Below, in pieces: positions 1 to 7,023 of a DNA stretch of 19,754 nt. The DNA is from Cyclobacteriaceae bacterium. Its GTDB lineage: Bacteria > Bacteroidota > Bacteroidia > Cytophagales > Cyclobacteriaceae. Position 1 is the stretch's first letter, and each line of letters begins with the position of its first letter. Made by a program: the position numbers and the translations under genes. Below the pieces are notes generated by a model. It ran no database searches. It was given only the letters and a program-made list of their open reading frames with translations, and had not been told where the DNA came from. The DNA is taken from assembly GCA_026994125.1 (NCBI GenBank), contig JALWRJ010000154.1:1-19754 (forward strand), read 5' to 3'.

Positions 1-749
1 ACTACTCCTATAAAGTAATGGCAGGTAATTGGGTGGTTTCGCCTGGTATCTATTTTGGTTATTCATTTAATTCGTTCGATGCCAATAAATTGCTTTTTGG
101 CGACCAATTAGATTATGGAAATGGAAACATTCCTCCCTCACTAGACCCCAATGTGGCTAAACTGAACCAAATCCAAATATTTGATACAGGTGTAGGAATA
201 CTGATGTATAATAATAAAAGCTGGTTAGGAGCATCTGTGTATCACCTCAATCAACCCAATGCTTCTATTATAGATGGTGAGAGCCCCTGGCCAATGAAAT
301 TGGTTGTTACCGGTGGTGTGCGAATTCCCATTTATGGCGATAACCACCGTACTAAAATGATTTCTTCGGTGGCTCCTTCGTTTATGTACCGCTTTCAGGG
401 AGGTACGCACCAGCTAGATGTGGGGTTAAGCTATACGGTGGCTCCGGTTGTCGTAGGTTTGTATTACAGGGGTTTGCCGTTTATAAAAGATTTTAATGGG
501 AAGCCTACCAGCGATGCAGCTATTTTTAGTATGGGTTTGCTATTTAGCTATTTTGAGTTTGGTTACAGTTATGATTTTACCATCTCAGAACTTTCGGCTC
601 GAACCGGAGGGGCGCACGAGGTTTCTTTGGTTTACGAATTTGAACTTATCTCACACCCTCGCAGGGTAAGCCGTAAAAATAAAATTTTACCATGCCCTAC
701 TTTCAATCATAAGTCGGGTATTGGGCAAAATATATTCCGTAAAAATTAA
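1..749 (+). CDS. PorP/SprF family type IX secretion membrane protein (5' end outside window)
   Basis: This is the C-terminal part of a PorP/SprF-family outer-membrane protein. In Bacteroidota these proteins work with the type IX secretion and gliding machinery, often as partners or anchors for SprB-like adhesins. The reading frame stays open to base 1, so the ATG at 18 is probably an internal Met (preceded in frame by Tyr-Ser-Tyr-Lys-Val) rather than the start. Family features seen are alternating amphipathic beta-strands, a segment with FGDQLDYGN, the stretch FDTGVGILMYNNKSWLGASV, and HLNQPN shortly after it. The C-terminus carries a short CPTF motif. It ends with TAA at 747-749, and the next gene starts about 90 bases on. 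The paralogue cannot be named from this fragment. The family call is firm; the assignment to gliding or to secretion is inference. Confidence 0.87.
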   Translation, partial: YSYKVMAGNWVVSPGIYFGYSFNSFDANKLLFGDQLDYGNGNIPPSLDPNVAKLNQIQIFDTGVGILMYNNKSWLGASVYHLNQPNASIIDGESPWPMKLVVTGGVRIPIYGDNHRTKMISSVAPSFMYRFQGGTHQLDVGLSYTVAPVVVGLYYRGLPFIKDFNGKPTSDAAIFSMGLLFSYFEFGYSYDFTISELSARTGGAHEVSLVYEFELISHPRRVSRKNKILPCPTFNHKSGIGQNIFRKN

Positions 750-758
750 CTAAATTAT

Positions 759-788
759 CCTGCTTGTTTTTCTGGTTTTATAAGCAGG
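759..788 (+). terminator. Hairpin after the porP/sprF-like gene, possible terminator
   Basis: CCTGCTT at 759-765 can pair perfectly with AAGCAGG at 782-788 across a 16-base loop rich in T. It lies 10 bases after the stop codon and just before the putative promoter of the next gene. There is no T-run directly after the stem on the + strand, so termination is uncertain. Confidence 0.35.
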
Positions 789-816
789 GGTTAAGGTTAT
801 ATCCTTAATTATATGC

Positions 817-824
817 TATTTTTG
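817..824 (+). promoter_or_regulatory. Bacteroidota -7 promoter element before the CCA-adding enzyme gene
   Basis: TATTTTTG at 817-824 matches the Bacteroidota primary sigma -7 consensus TAnnTTTG exactly. No convincing TTTG element is found at the usual upstream distance, so the -33 box is weak. If transcription starts about 6 bases downstream, the leader to the ATG at 841 is only about 10 bases. That favours the second in-frame ATG at 850 as the start. Confidence 0.55.
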
Positions 825-840
825 TCCGCAGTTTAGTAAA

Positions 841-2262
841 ATGTGTACAATGAACTTGGCTTATAAATTACAGCATCCTGTTTTTAAAAAAGTAGCTGAA
901 GCTTCACAAAATGTGGCTGTAGATACCTATGTTGTAGGTGGCTATGTACGCGATATTCTTTTAAACCGTGCTTCTAAAGATATTGACTTTGTGGCCGTGG
1001 GTAGTGGTATAATCCTGGCAACTGAAGTAGCTAAGCAGTTTGGGCAAGGCCAGTTAAGTATTTTTAAAAACTTTGGAACGGCTATGCTAAAATTAGATGG
1101 CTTAACCCTGGAGTTTGTAGGAGCCCGGAAAGAATCTTACCGGGTCAATTCGCGCAAACCTATTGTAGAAGATGGAACCCTGGAAGACGACCAAAACAGA
1201 CGAGATTTTACCATTAATGCATTAGCCATTAGCTTAAATCCGGCCAGCTATGGAGAATTAATCGATCCTTTTGATGGCCTGACCCACCTAAAAAAGAAAT
1301 TAATTAAAACGCCCCTGGCTCCAGGCATTACTTTTTCGGACGACCCCCTGCGGATGATGCGTGCCATTAGGTTTGCCAGTCAGTTAAATTTTGATATTGA
1401 ACCTAATACCTTTGAGGCTATTACTGAAAACCTGGATCGAATTGCAATTGTTTCGCAAGAGCGAATAACTGATGAATTGAACAAAATTATTCTTTCACCC
1501 AAGCCCTCGTATGGATTTAAACTTTTATTTATTTCAGGCTTACTGCATAAAATTTTTCCTGAAATGGTGGCTCTACAGGGTGTAGAAAAACGAAATGGTA
1601 AATCGCATAAAGATAATTTTTACCACACGTTGCAGGTGCTCGATAATGTAGCAGGGGTGTCAAGCGATTTGTGGTTACGTTGGTCTGCTATTTTACACGA
1701 TATTGCCAAGCCTGCTACAAAACGATTTAATGATAAGGTGGGCTGGACCTTCCATGGCCATGAAGATAAGGGGGCTCGTATGGTGCCCGGTATCTTTAAA
1801 AAATTAAAGTTACCCTTAAACGAAAAAATGCAATTTGTGCGTAAATTGGTCAGGCTACACCTTAGGCCAATTGCGTTAGTTAAAGAAAATATAACCGACT
1901 CAGCCATTCGCAGGCTGTTGTTTGAAGCAGGTAATGATTTGCCTGAGCTTATGAAACTCTGCAAAGCCGATATTACCTCTAAAAATGACCAAAAAGTTAA
2001 GCAATACTTGAATAATTTTAAAAAGGTAGAGGCTAAACTGGCACAGGTAGAAGAAAAGGATCAATTAACCAATTTTCAACCACCTGTTAGTGGCGAACTG
2101 ATTATGCAAACTTTTAATTTGCCCCCTTCGCGTATTGTGGGTACTATTAAAGATGAAATTAAAGAGGCCATTTTAGATGGGAAAATAAAGAATAATATTA
2201 GCGAAGCAACTCAAATGATGTTGCAATTAGGTGCAAAATATGGCTTAACTTCGCACACTTAA
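841..2262 (+). CDS. cca: CCA-adding enzyme / poly(A) polymerase family tRNA nucleotidyltransferase with HD domain
   Basis: A class II nucleotidyltransferase that builds or repairs the 3' CCA of tRNA in the cytoplasm. The head domain has GGYVRD (residues 33-38) and the catalytic pair in DIDF (Asp47, Asp49). It is followed by EDDQNRRDFTINALA near 115-129, the nucleotide-selecting region, and DDPLRMMRAIRFASQL at 167-182. A C-terminal HD domain is visible: His262 in FYHTLQVLDNV, then HD at 286-287 in ILHDIAKPATKRF. The 473 residues fit the Bacteroidota form. Two ATGs compete, at 841 and 850; the second gives MNLAYKLQHPVF, which looks more like the usual N-terminus and leaves a longer leader. A TPR protein gene follows after 27 bases and is probably co-transcribed. 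It could instead be a poly(A) polymerase, but a single CCA enzyme is more likely. Confidence 0.93.
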   Translation: MCTMNLAYKLQHPVFKKVAEASQNVAVDTYVVGGYVRDILLNRASKDIDFVAVGSGIILATEVAKQFGQGQLSIFKNFGTAMLKLDGLTLEFVGARKESYRVNSRKPIVEDGTLEDDQNRRDFTINALAISLNPASYGELIDPFDGLTHLKKKLIKTPLAPGITFSDDPLRMMRAIRFASQLNFDIEPNTFEAITENLDRIAIVSQERITDELNKIILSPKPSYGFKLLFISGLLHKIFPEMVALQGVEKRNGKSHKDNFYHTLQVLDNVAGVSSDLWLRWSAILHDIAKPATKRFNDKVGWTFHGHEDKGARMVPGIFKKLKLPLNEKMQFVRKLVRLHLRPIALVKENITDSAIRRLLFEAGNDLPELMKLCKADITSKNDQKVKQYLNNFKKVEAKLAQVEEKDQLTNFQPPVSGELIMQTFNLPPSRIVGTIKDEIKEAILDGKIKNNISEATQMMLQLGAKYGLTSHT

Positions 2263-2289
2263 ATTCAGTTGCCTTTTAAATATTCGTAA

Positions 2290-2988
2290 ATGAAAACTAC
2301 TTTTATAATTAGCTTAGTTATCACCTCAAGTTGGGTTAATGCTTTTGGACAAGATTCCACTTCGGTGACTCAAAATAGTAAATCACCCATTTATTGGTTG
2401 TTTGATGCGCATTATCGCATGGCCGTTCAGTACAATGATTTTGATGAAGCTAAAAGTGCTTTATACAACCTGGTGTTGATCGAGCCTCAAAACGATTCGT
2501 TGCGCTACAACCTGGCTTATCTGTATTACGATGCCGGAAAGTATCCGTCTTCAATTTTGGCCTGTAAAGATATTTTGGCCATGAACCCTAATCACTTAGG
2601 CGCGTTAGAACTAAGTGGTGTTTCGTATGAAAACCTGGGTTTAAAAGATAAAGCCTTGGTTAATTATGAAAAACTTTACATGAAAACGAGCAATTTAAAT
2701 TCGTTATACAAGATGGCTTTTCTGCAATACGACCTTAAAAAATATGCCGAATGTAACGTAAATATTGATTTACTCTTAGAAAAAAAAGAGCTAAATGATG
2801 CCAAAGTGGTATTTGATGAAGATGGAAAAAGTGTGGAGTATCCTATGCAAGTAGCTGTTTTAAATTTAAAAGGTCTTGTAAAAAAAGCTCAAGGGCATAC
2901 GGCCGAGGCCAAAAAAGCTTTTGAAGATGCCTTGGCCATAGCACCGGGTTTTGCATTAGCTAAAAAAAATCTGGCCGAAATTAAATAG
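2290..2988 (+). CDS. Secreted tetratricopeptide-repeat protein
   Basis: A 232-residue protein that starts with a Sec signal peptide (hydrophobic stretch at about 5-18, likely cleavage after AFG or AFGQ near residue 20), so it should act in the periplasm or at the outer membrane. The mature part is a run of TPR helices at roughly 36-66, 70-103, 104-137, 138-165 and 189-222. These show the usual small-residue and Ala-Pro signatures, for example NLAYLYYDAGKYPSSI and AKKAFEDALAIAPG. The segment 165-185 breaks the repeat spacing. It follows the cca gene after 27 bases with no promoter in between, and is closed by a strong terminator. TPR arrays bind other proteins or peptides; the partner cannot be told from the sequence. 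Confidence 0.85.
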   Translation: MKTTFIISLVITSSWVNAFGQDSTSVTQNSKSPIYWLFDAHYRMAVQYNDFDEAKSALYNLVLIEPQNDSLRYNLAYLYYDAGKYPSSILACKDILAMNPNHLGALELSGVSYENLGLKDKALVNYEKLYMKTSNLNSLYKMAFLQYDLKKYAECNVNIDLLLEKKELNDAKVVFDEDGKSVEYPMQVAVLNLKGLVKKAQGHTAEAKKAFEDALAIAPGFALAKKNLAEIK

Positions 2989-3005
2989 ATACTAAAGGCC
3001 TTGTA

Positions 3006-3020
3006 GTGGCTGGTAGCCAC
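3006..3020 (+). other. Short hairpin in the 3' untranslated region of the TPR gene
   Basis: GTGGCT at 3006-3011 pairs with AGCCAC at 3015-3020 over a GGT loop. It stands about 35 bases before the main terminator and has no T-run. It may protect the mRNA 3' end or may simply be a chance fold. Confidence 0.35.
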
Positions 3021-3054
3021 CTTACCCTGCAACCTTTTATTGAAATTACCTGTG

Positions 3055-3085
3055 AACCGAAGCAACCCTTCGGTTTTTCTTTTGT
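3055..3085 (+). terminator. Rho-independent terminator of the cca-TPR unit
   Basis: AACCGAAG at 3055-3062 and CTTCGGTT at 3068-3075 form a perfect 8-bp stem with loop CAACC, followed by a T-rich run (TTTCTTTT from 3076). This is a textbook intrinsic terminator between the TPR gene and the sigma-factor gene. Confidence 0.85.
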
Positions 3086-3106
3086 CTTTTGTGTAGATTT
3101 ATATTA

Positions 3107-3673
3107 TTGGAGGCAAAACAACTACATATTCACGCTGACCTGGTTACAGCATGTATGCAAAACAATTCGGTGGCGCAGTATAAAATATACAATTTATACG
3201 CCAAGGCAATGTTAAATGTAGCCTATCGATTTTGTACGAATGAGGCTGATGCCGAAGATATTTTGCAAGAAGCCTTTGTAAGTGCTTTTAAAAACATAAA
3301 ATCATTTAAAGGTACAGCATCGTTTGGAGCCTGGTTAAAACGAATTGTTATTAATACTGCTTTAAATCATTTAAAAACAAAAAAAATTGCCTTCGAAGAA
3401 ATAAAGGATAGCATGGAGCCGGTAAACGAACCGGAAATAGATTTTGAAAAAGATGAACTTTCAATACAGCGCATACAAGAAGCTATGAAACGCTTACCCC
3501 AAGGGTACCGAACGGTGTTAACCCTTTACCTGTTTGAAGGCTACGACCATAACGAAATAGCTGAAATACTTGGGGTAAGTGTTTCTACCTCAAAATCGCA
3601 GTATAATAGAGCTAAGCGTAAATTAAAAGAATTTTTGAACGAGCAAATTTATGAACAAGGCTATGGAGGATAA
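3107..3673 (+). CDS. ECF-type RNA polymerase sigma factor
   Basis: An extracytoplasmic-function sigma factor of about 188 residues. Region 2 covers roughly the first 85 residues, including YRFCTNEADAEDILQEAF and the promoter-melting segment SFGAWLKRIVINTALNHL. Region 4 is at the C-terminus: LPQGYRTVLTLYLFEGYDHNEIAEILGVS plus the recognition helix and RAKRKLKEFL. The start is uncertain. No ATG precedes the conserved N-terminal helix ADLVTACMQNNSVAQYKIY, so I chose the TTG at 3107 (giving MEAKQLHIHADLV). A TTG at 3089 or the ATG at 3155 are alternatives, but the last would cut off that helix. The end overlaps the next gene, an apparent membrane-bound anti-sigma protein. Targets are unknown; autoregulation of the three-gene unit is usual for the family. 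Confidence 0.88.
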   Translation: MEAKQLHIHADLVTACMQNNSVAQYKIYNLYAKAMLNVAYRFCTNEADAEDILQEAFVSAFKNIKSFKGTASFGAWLKRIVINTALNHLKTKKIAFEEIKDSMEPVNEPEIDFEKDELSIQRIQEAMKRLPQGYRTVLTLYLFEGYDHNEIAEILGVSVSTSKSQYNRAKRKLKEFLNEQIYEQGYGG

Positions 3674-4187
3674 GTTAGAAAAATTTATACGTAATAACCG
3701 TACAGCTTTTGATACACAAGAGCCTTCGGAGAAACTTTGGGACAATATACACTTCCAATTGGATGGACGAGTTGAACCAATCAACTATCTTTTTATGTGG
3801 CGTGCAGCTGCTGTGTTGCTTTTTATTTGTTCGGTCGGTTTGCTTTTATACATAAACCGGCCGGTGGGCAAAACCACCCCCGAAGTAGCAACCGATGAAT
3901 TTACAACTACCGAGCAATATTATATTCGGCTAATATCGGAACGACAACAAAGGGTGCTGGCTGTGGCCAATAAATACCCTGATATTGAACAAGATTTTGA
4001 ATCCGATTGGAAGGCTTTGGATAGTTCTTACAAAGATTTAAAAGAGCAATATACCAAGTACAAAAGCCAGGAAACGCTACATGCCCTTATTCAAAATTTA
4101 CAAGCCAAGGCTAATCTATTAAATAAGCAAATGGATGTATTACAAACCATACTTGCTGAGCAAAAGAAAAATAACATTGATATATAA
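3663..4187 (+). CDS. Single-pass membrane protein, putative anti-sigma factor
   Basis: A 174-residue protein with a short cytoplasmic N-terminal part (MEDKLEKFIRNNRTAFDTQE, then PSEKLWDNI), one membrane helix at about 44-65, and a mostly helical, probably coiled-coil periplasmic part rich in Gln, Lys and Leu. The EPSEKLW-type N-terminus followed by one membrane helix is common in proteins encoded straight after ECF sigma genes in Bacteroidota. There is no HxxxCxxC zinc motif, so it is not a ZAS-type anti-sigma factor. The ATG at 3663 overlaps the sigma gene by 11 bases; an ATG at 3651 in the same frame is also possible. The anti-sigma role is inferred from position and topology, not from a recognised catalytic or binding motif. 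Confidence 0.75.
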   Translation: MEDKLEKFIRNNRTAFDTQEPSEKLWDNIHFQLDGRVEPINYLFMWRAAAVLLFICSVGLLLYINRPVGKTTPEVATDEFTTTEQYYIRLISERQQRVLAVANKYPDIEQDFESDWKALDSSYKDLKEQYTKYKSQETLHALIQNLQAKANLLNKQMDVLQTILAEQKKNNIDI

Positions 4188-4197
4188 ACTCTACATC

Positions 4198-5238
4198 ATG
4201 AAAAAGATACTAATATTATTTTTTACAGCTATGGCACCTTTTATTGCCTTAGCTCAATACGAAACCACTAAAATAATAAGTAAGGCGTACGATGTAAGTG
4301 GGCACGGTAAGCTTTCAATAAATAGCTATTATGGCGATATACATATAGATACCTGGGATAAACCCCGTGTAGAAGTGCATATTGAAATAAAAGTAGTAAA
4401 ACGCACCGAAAAAGCTTCGAAAGACATGCTAAAAAACATATCTGTTGCTATTGAAGATGATTCTAATGAAAACCTTCGTTTTAGTACTCATATTGATGGA
4501 AATATGAATATGAAATCGAACGAAAAGATGAAAATTACTTATACCGTAAGAGCACCCCAATCAATTAATTTTAAAATTGATAATAGTTACGGTAATTTTT
4601 ATATCTCAGATAATTCAGGAGGAAATGAATTTGCAATATCGTATGGCAGTATTAAGGTAGAAAAATGTACCGGAAAAACAGGTATTAAACTAAATTACGG
4701 CAATGGTGAAATTGATAATATAGCTCAAGGCGAATTAAAAATCAATTATTCTAATTTAGATATTTCCGGTTTAGGTAGTAGTACAATTTCTAACAATTAC
4801 TCTAACATAAATGCAGAAGATGGTAAACAAGTAACAATAGAAAACAGGTATGGGAATTTTAAATTGAAAGAAACAGATGTGCTGTATGGAGGCTCTAAGT
4901 ATGGTAATGTGAGTTTAAAAAAATTATATAAAGTTCTGGATTTTGATGGCGGAATTAAAGTTGGTTGGATTTCGAAAGATTTTGAACGCATTCGAATAAA
5001 TGCTAAATATGAAGCTATAGAACTAAATTTTGAAAAAGGTTTTGGAGCCAAATTGCAAGCTGATATGACGTATTGCAAAGTTAAATTTGGTGGTGTACCG
5101 TTCGATTACACCCGTTTAAGTGAGAAAAGTAATGCGAGCTACTATGAAGGGCTCATTGGCAACAAAACGCAAGTGGGTAATCGCACAGTTAGTATTACAT
5201 CGGCTTATGCAAATGCCAAACTTAATTATGCTGAGTAG
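4198..5238 (+). CDS. Exported DUF4097-like putative adhesin with beta-solenoid repeats
   Basis: A 346-residue exported protein. I placed the start at the ATG at 4198 because it gives a clear signal peptide (MKKILILFFTAMAPFIALAQ, cleavage after ALA or ALAQ). The reading frame opens 63 bases earlier, inside the previous gene. The mature part is all beta. A Tyr-Gly/Ser-Asn type motif recurs at Y131, Y149, Y167, Y184, Y201, Y218 and Y235, a period of 17-18 residues, with outlying copies at Y45, Y271, Y292 and Y337. This ladder is what a right-handed beta-helix of the DUF4097 type would give. The gene starts 10 bases after the anti-sigma gene and so belongs to the sigma unit, suggesting an envelope-stress or surface role. 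Its stop is one base from the stop of the convergent ftsE. The family call rests on overall pattern. Confidence 0.78.
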   Translation: MKKILILFFTAMAPFIALAQYETTKIISKAYDVSGHGKLSINSYYGDIHIDTWDKPRVEVHIEIKVVKRTEKASKDMLKNISVAIEDDSNENLRFSTHIDGNMNMKSNEKMKITYTVRAPQSINFKIDNSYGNFYISDNSGGNEFAISYGSIKVEKCTGKTGIKLNYGNGEIDNIAQGELKINYSNLDISGLGSSTISNNYSNINAEDGKQVTIENRYGNFKLKETDVLYGGSKYGNVSLKKLYKVLDFDGGIKVGWISKDFERIRINAKYEAIELNFEKGFGAKLQADMTYCKVKFGGVPFDYTRLSEKSNASYYEGLIGNKTQVGNRTVSITSAYANAKLNYAE

Positions 5239-5239
5239 G

Positions 5240-5926
5240 TTAAGCTTTTATGTTATCGTGTAGTTTGCCTTGCTCGCAAGTAAGCATACGTTTAGGGTTA
5301 GCATCTACCAGCTTAAAATCGTGCGTAGCCATTAAAATAGCCGTACCGCTGTTGTTTATTTGATTGAACAAATCAAAAATACCTTGCGAAACCTCCGGGT
5401 CGAGGTTGCCGGTAGGTTCATCGGCCAGCAATATGGTGGGTTCGTTAAGTAAGGCTCGGGCAATTACTATCCGTTGTTGTTCTCCTCCCGATAGTTGAAA
5501 GGGCATTTTACCACTTACAGCACCTAAGCCTACTTGCATAAGTACTTCGGCAATTCGTTTTTTTATTTTAGCTCCGTCTTTCCAACCGGTGGCTCGCAAC
5601 ACAAATTTTAAGTTTTCGGCAACGGTACGGTCATTAAACAGCTCAAAGTCTTGAAAAATGATGCCTAGTTTTCTTCGCAACCACGGAATATCGCGTTGTT
5701 TTATATTTTTAATTGCATAACCGGCAATGTCAATTTCGCCCAAGCGTAGCGGAATATCGGCATACAAAGTTTTTAATAACGATGATTTTCCACTGCCTGT
5801 TTTGCCTACTAAATATACAAACTCGCCTTTTTGAATGGTAAAATTCAGGTTGCTCAGTATGGTTTCATTTTCTTGAAAAATACTGGCATCTTGTACGGTT
5901 ACAATAGGTTCCGAAGAAAAGTTCAT
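5240..5926 (-). CDS. ftsE: ABC transporter ATP-binding protein FtsE
   Basis: A 228-residue ABC ATPase. Seen are Walker A GKTGSGKS (41-48), Q-loop Gln92 in IIFQDFELFNDRTVAENL, signature LSGGEQQR (145-152), Walker B ILLADE (165-170) followed by PTGNLD, and the H-loop His202 in ATHDF. The FQDFELFNDRTVAENL segment is typical of FtsE rather than of LolD or MacB. FtsE works with the membrane protein FtsX to drive cell-wall hydrolases at the division site. No ftsX is found next to it here; separation of the pair is seen in many Bacteroidota. Its ATG overlaps the stop of the preceding 70-residue gene by 4 bases (ATGA), so the two are translationally coupled. It could instead be another small ABC ATPase, but FtsE is the best match. 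Confidence 0.88.
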   Translation of the reverse strand: MNFSSEPIVTVQDASIFQENETILSNLNFTIQKGEFVYLVGKTGSGKSSLLKTLYADIPLRLGEIDIAGYAIKNIKQRDIPWLRRKLGIIFQDFELFNDRTVAENLKFVLRATGWKDGAKIKKRIAEVLMQVGLGAVSGKMPFQLSGGEQQRIVIARALLNEPTILLADEPTGNLDPEVSQGIFDLFNQINNSGTAILMATHDFKLVDANPKRMLTCEQGKLHDNIKA

Positions 5927-6135
5927 AGAAAAGGTATTTTGGTAAGTTTGCCAAAAGGTAACTCATTTATTAGATTTTGCAAACTTTCCTGGTGATCTTC
6001 CAGCCCAAATTTTTCCAAATCGCGTAAGGGGCGGTCGGCTCTAAAGTAGCCAATAAGCACAAATTGTTCGTCACGAAGCTGGATGTAATCCGGTATTTTG
6101 GCCTTGCCTTTTATTTTTATGATAAACATAGGCAA
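5923..6135 (-). CDS. Small conserved-looking protein upstream of ftsE, function unknown
   Basis: A 70-residue protein beginning MPMFIIKIKGKAKIPDYIQL and continuing RDEQFVLIGYFRADRP. It has no signal peptide, membrane helix or metal motif, so it is probably cytoplasmic. It sits 7 bases after the transaldolase gene and its stop overlaps the ftsE start (ATGA), so it is clearly part of that operon. An ATG two codons in (Met3) is an alternative start. I do not recognise a named family. The codon usage resembles the neighbours, and the tight coupling argues that it is a real gene. Confidence 0.75.
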   Translation of the reverse strand: MPMFIIKIKGKAKIPDYIQLRDEQFVLIGYFRADRPLRDLEKFGLEDHQESLQNLINELPFGKLTKIPFL

Positions 6136-6142
6136 GAGTAGT

Positions 6143-6799
6143 TTAAGCTTGCGACTTTGCGTAATCGGCTAAAAACTTTTGCAGCCCGTTGTTAGTTAGA
6201 GGGTGGTTTAGCAAGCCGGTAATTACTTTTAAAGGGCAGGTAGCTACATGGGCACCTATTTCGGCACATTGAATTAAGTGCATGGTATGCCTTACCGAGG
6301 CTGCCAACACTTGTGTGCTAAACTGGTAATTAGAAAAAATGGCAACTATTTGGGCAATTAGTTCAGTGCCATCCTGGCTAACATCATCCAGGCGGCCAAT
6401 AAAAGGCGATACATAAGTAGCTCCTGCTTTTGCGGCCAACAGGGCTTGACCTGCCGAAAATATAAGGGTGCAATTGGTTCGAATCCCTTTATCCGAAAAG
6501 TACCTAATGGCTTTTATGCCCTCTTGGGTTACCGGTACTTTTACAACAATTTTAGGGCTTAGGGCAGCCAATGCTTCGCCTTCTTTTACCATGCCTTCAA
6601 AATCGGTGGCTATTACTTCGGCACTTACGTTGTCATCTACAATATGGCAAATGGCCTGGTAGTGGGCATTTATATTTTCTTGTCCTTTAATGCCTTCTTT
6701 AGCCATTAACGAAGGGTTGGTGGTTACCCCATCTAATATGCCCAGGTTGTGGGCTTCTTGTATTTCGGCCAAGTTAGCAGTATCAATAAAGAATTTCAC
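6143..6799 (-). CDS. talC: Transaldolase, small TalC / fructose-6-phosphate-aldolase-like type
   Basis: A 218-residue class I aldolase of the MipB/TalC group, a cytoplasmic enzyme of the non-oxidative pentose phosphate pathway. Seen are MKFFIDTA with Asp6, DGVTTNPSL at 23-31, the Schiff-base lysine Lys87 in IVVKVPVTQEG, NCTLIFSAGQAL, and SPFIGRLDD at 131-139. Family members that cleave fructose 6-phosphate (FSA of E. coli) carry Tyr in the position held here by Phe133, while true transaldolases carry Phe. I therefore call transaldolase although automatic annotation often says fructose-6-phosphate aldolase. The gene lies about 35 bases downstream of the SRP RNA gene on the same strand and leads the operon talC, 70-residue gene, ftsE. 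It may be expressed in part by read-through from ffs. Confidence 0.9.
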   Translation of the reverse strand: MKFFIDTANLAEIQEAHNLGILDGVTTNPSLMAKEGIKGQENINAHYQAICHIVDDNVSAEVIATDFEGMVKEGEALAALSPKIVVKVPVTQEGIKAIRYFSDKGIRTNCTLIFSAGQALLAAKAGATYVSPFIGRLDDVSQDGTELIAQIVAIFSNYQFSTQVLAASVRHTMHLIQCAEIGAHVATCPLKVITGLLNHPLTNNGLQKFLADYAKSQA

Positions 6800-6834
6800 G
6801 TGTAAAAGGTTTTAAACGAGTACTTATAAAAAAG

Positions 6835-6926
6835 GGCAAACCGAGTATCGCACTGCTACAACCGCCTACCCTTGCTTCCTTCCGGACCTGGGGGAGTTTG
6901 GCAGGAGCTAGTCGTACCGATTTGCC
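6835..6926 (-). ncRNA. ffs: Signal recognition particle RNA, small bacterial (4.5S-like) type
   Basis: The minus strand carries the universally conserved SRP domain IV core at 6869-6890, reading CAGGTCCGGAAGGAAGCAAG and onward, with the GGAA tetraloop and the asymmetric internal loop that binds Ffh. The ends pair: GGCAAATCG from 6926 with CGGTTTGCC ending at 6835. The 3' stem is followed by CTTTTTTAT, an intrinsic termination signal. A TAACTTTG -7 element lies 5 bases upstream of the proposed 5' end, which fits a transcription start at 6924-6926. The length of about 92 nt is normal for Bacteroidota. The exact 5' and 3' ends are inferred. Confidence 0.95.
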
Positions 6927-6930
6927 GCTG

Positions 6931-6938
6931 CAAAGTTA
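6931..6938 (-). promoter_or_regulatory. Bacteroidota -7 promoter element of the SRP RNA gene
   Basis: On the minus strand TAACTTTG (6938 down to 6931) matches TAnnTTTG exactly and stands 5 bases before the first base of the terminal SRP stem. The -33 region shows only a partial CTG match about 19 bases further upstream. Confidence 0.7.
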
Positions 6939-6967
6939 AATAGTTTTCCTATTCGTACAGGCTTCTT

Positions 6968-7001
6968 GCTAAATTTATTTTGAAATAAGCCCCCATTTAG
7001 C
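6968..7001 (-). other. Inverted repeat between the 83-codon gene and the SRP promoter
   Basis: GCTAAAT at 6968-6974 pairs with ATTTAGC at 6995-7001. The 20-base loop contains a smaller palindrome, TTATTT-TG-AAATAA. It lies 22 bases after the stop of the 83-codon gene on the same strand. It has no T-run, so it could be a weak transcript end or an operator. Confidence 0.3.
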
Positions 7002-7023
7002 TTGCATCCAGCTAACGTTAATA

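Noticed and set aside
18..20. ATG at 18 as the start of the PorP/SprF-like gene
   Set aside because: The frame is open to base 1 with family-like residues (Tyr-Ser-Tyr-Lys-Val) before it, and the family is longer; the gene is cut by the window edge.
1620..1964. 114-codon minus-strand frame inside the cca gene
   Set aside because: It lies wholly within the conserved HD-domain coding region, with no promoter or domain of its own.
3081..3109. TTTG plus TATTATTG as promoter of the sigma-factor gene
   Set aside because: The second element has a mismatch to TAnnTTTG, the spacing is 17, and it would put the transcript start after the likely TTG start codon.
3006..3215. 69-codon open frame between the TPR and sigma-factor genes
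   Set aside because: It runs through the terminator hairpin and into the sigma gene in another frame, and its protein has no sensible composition.
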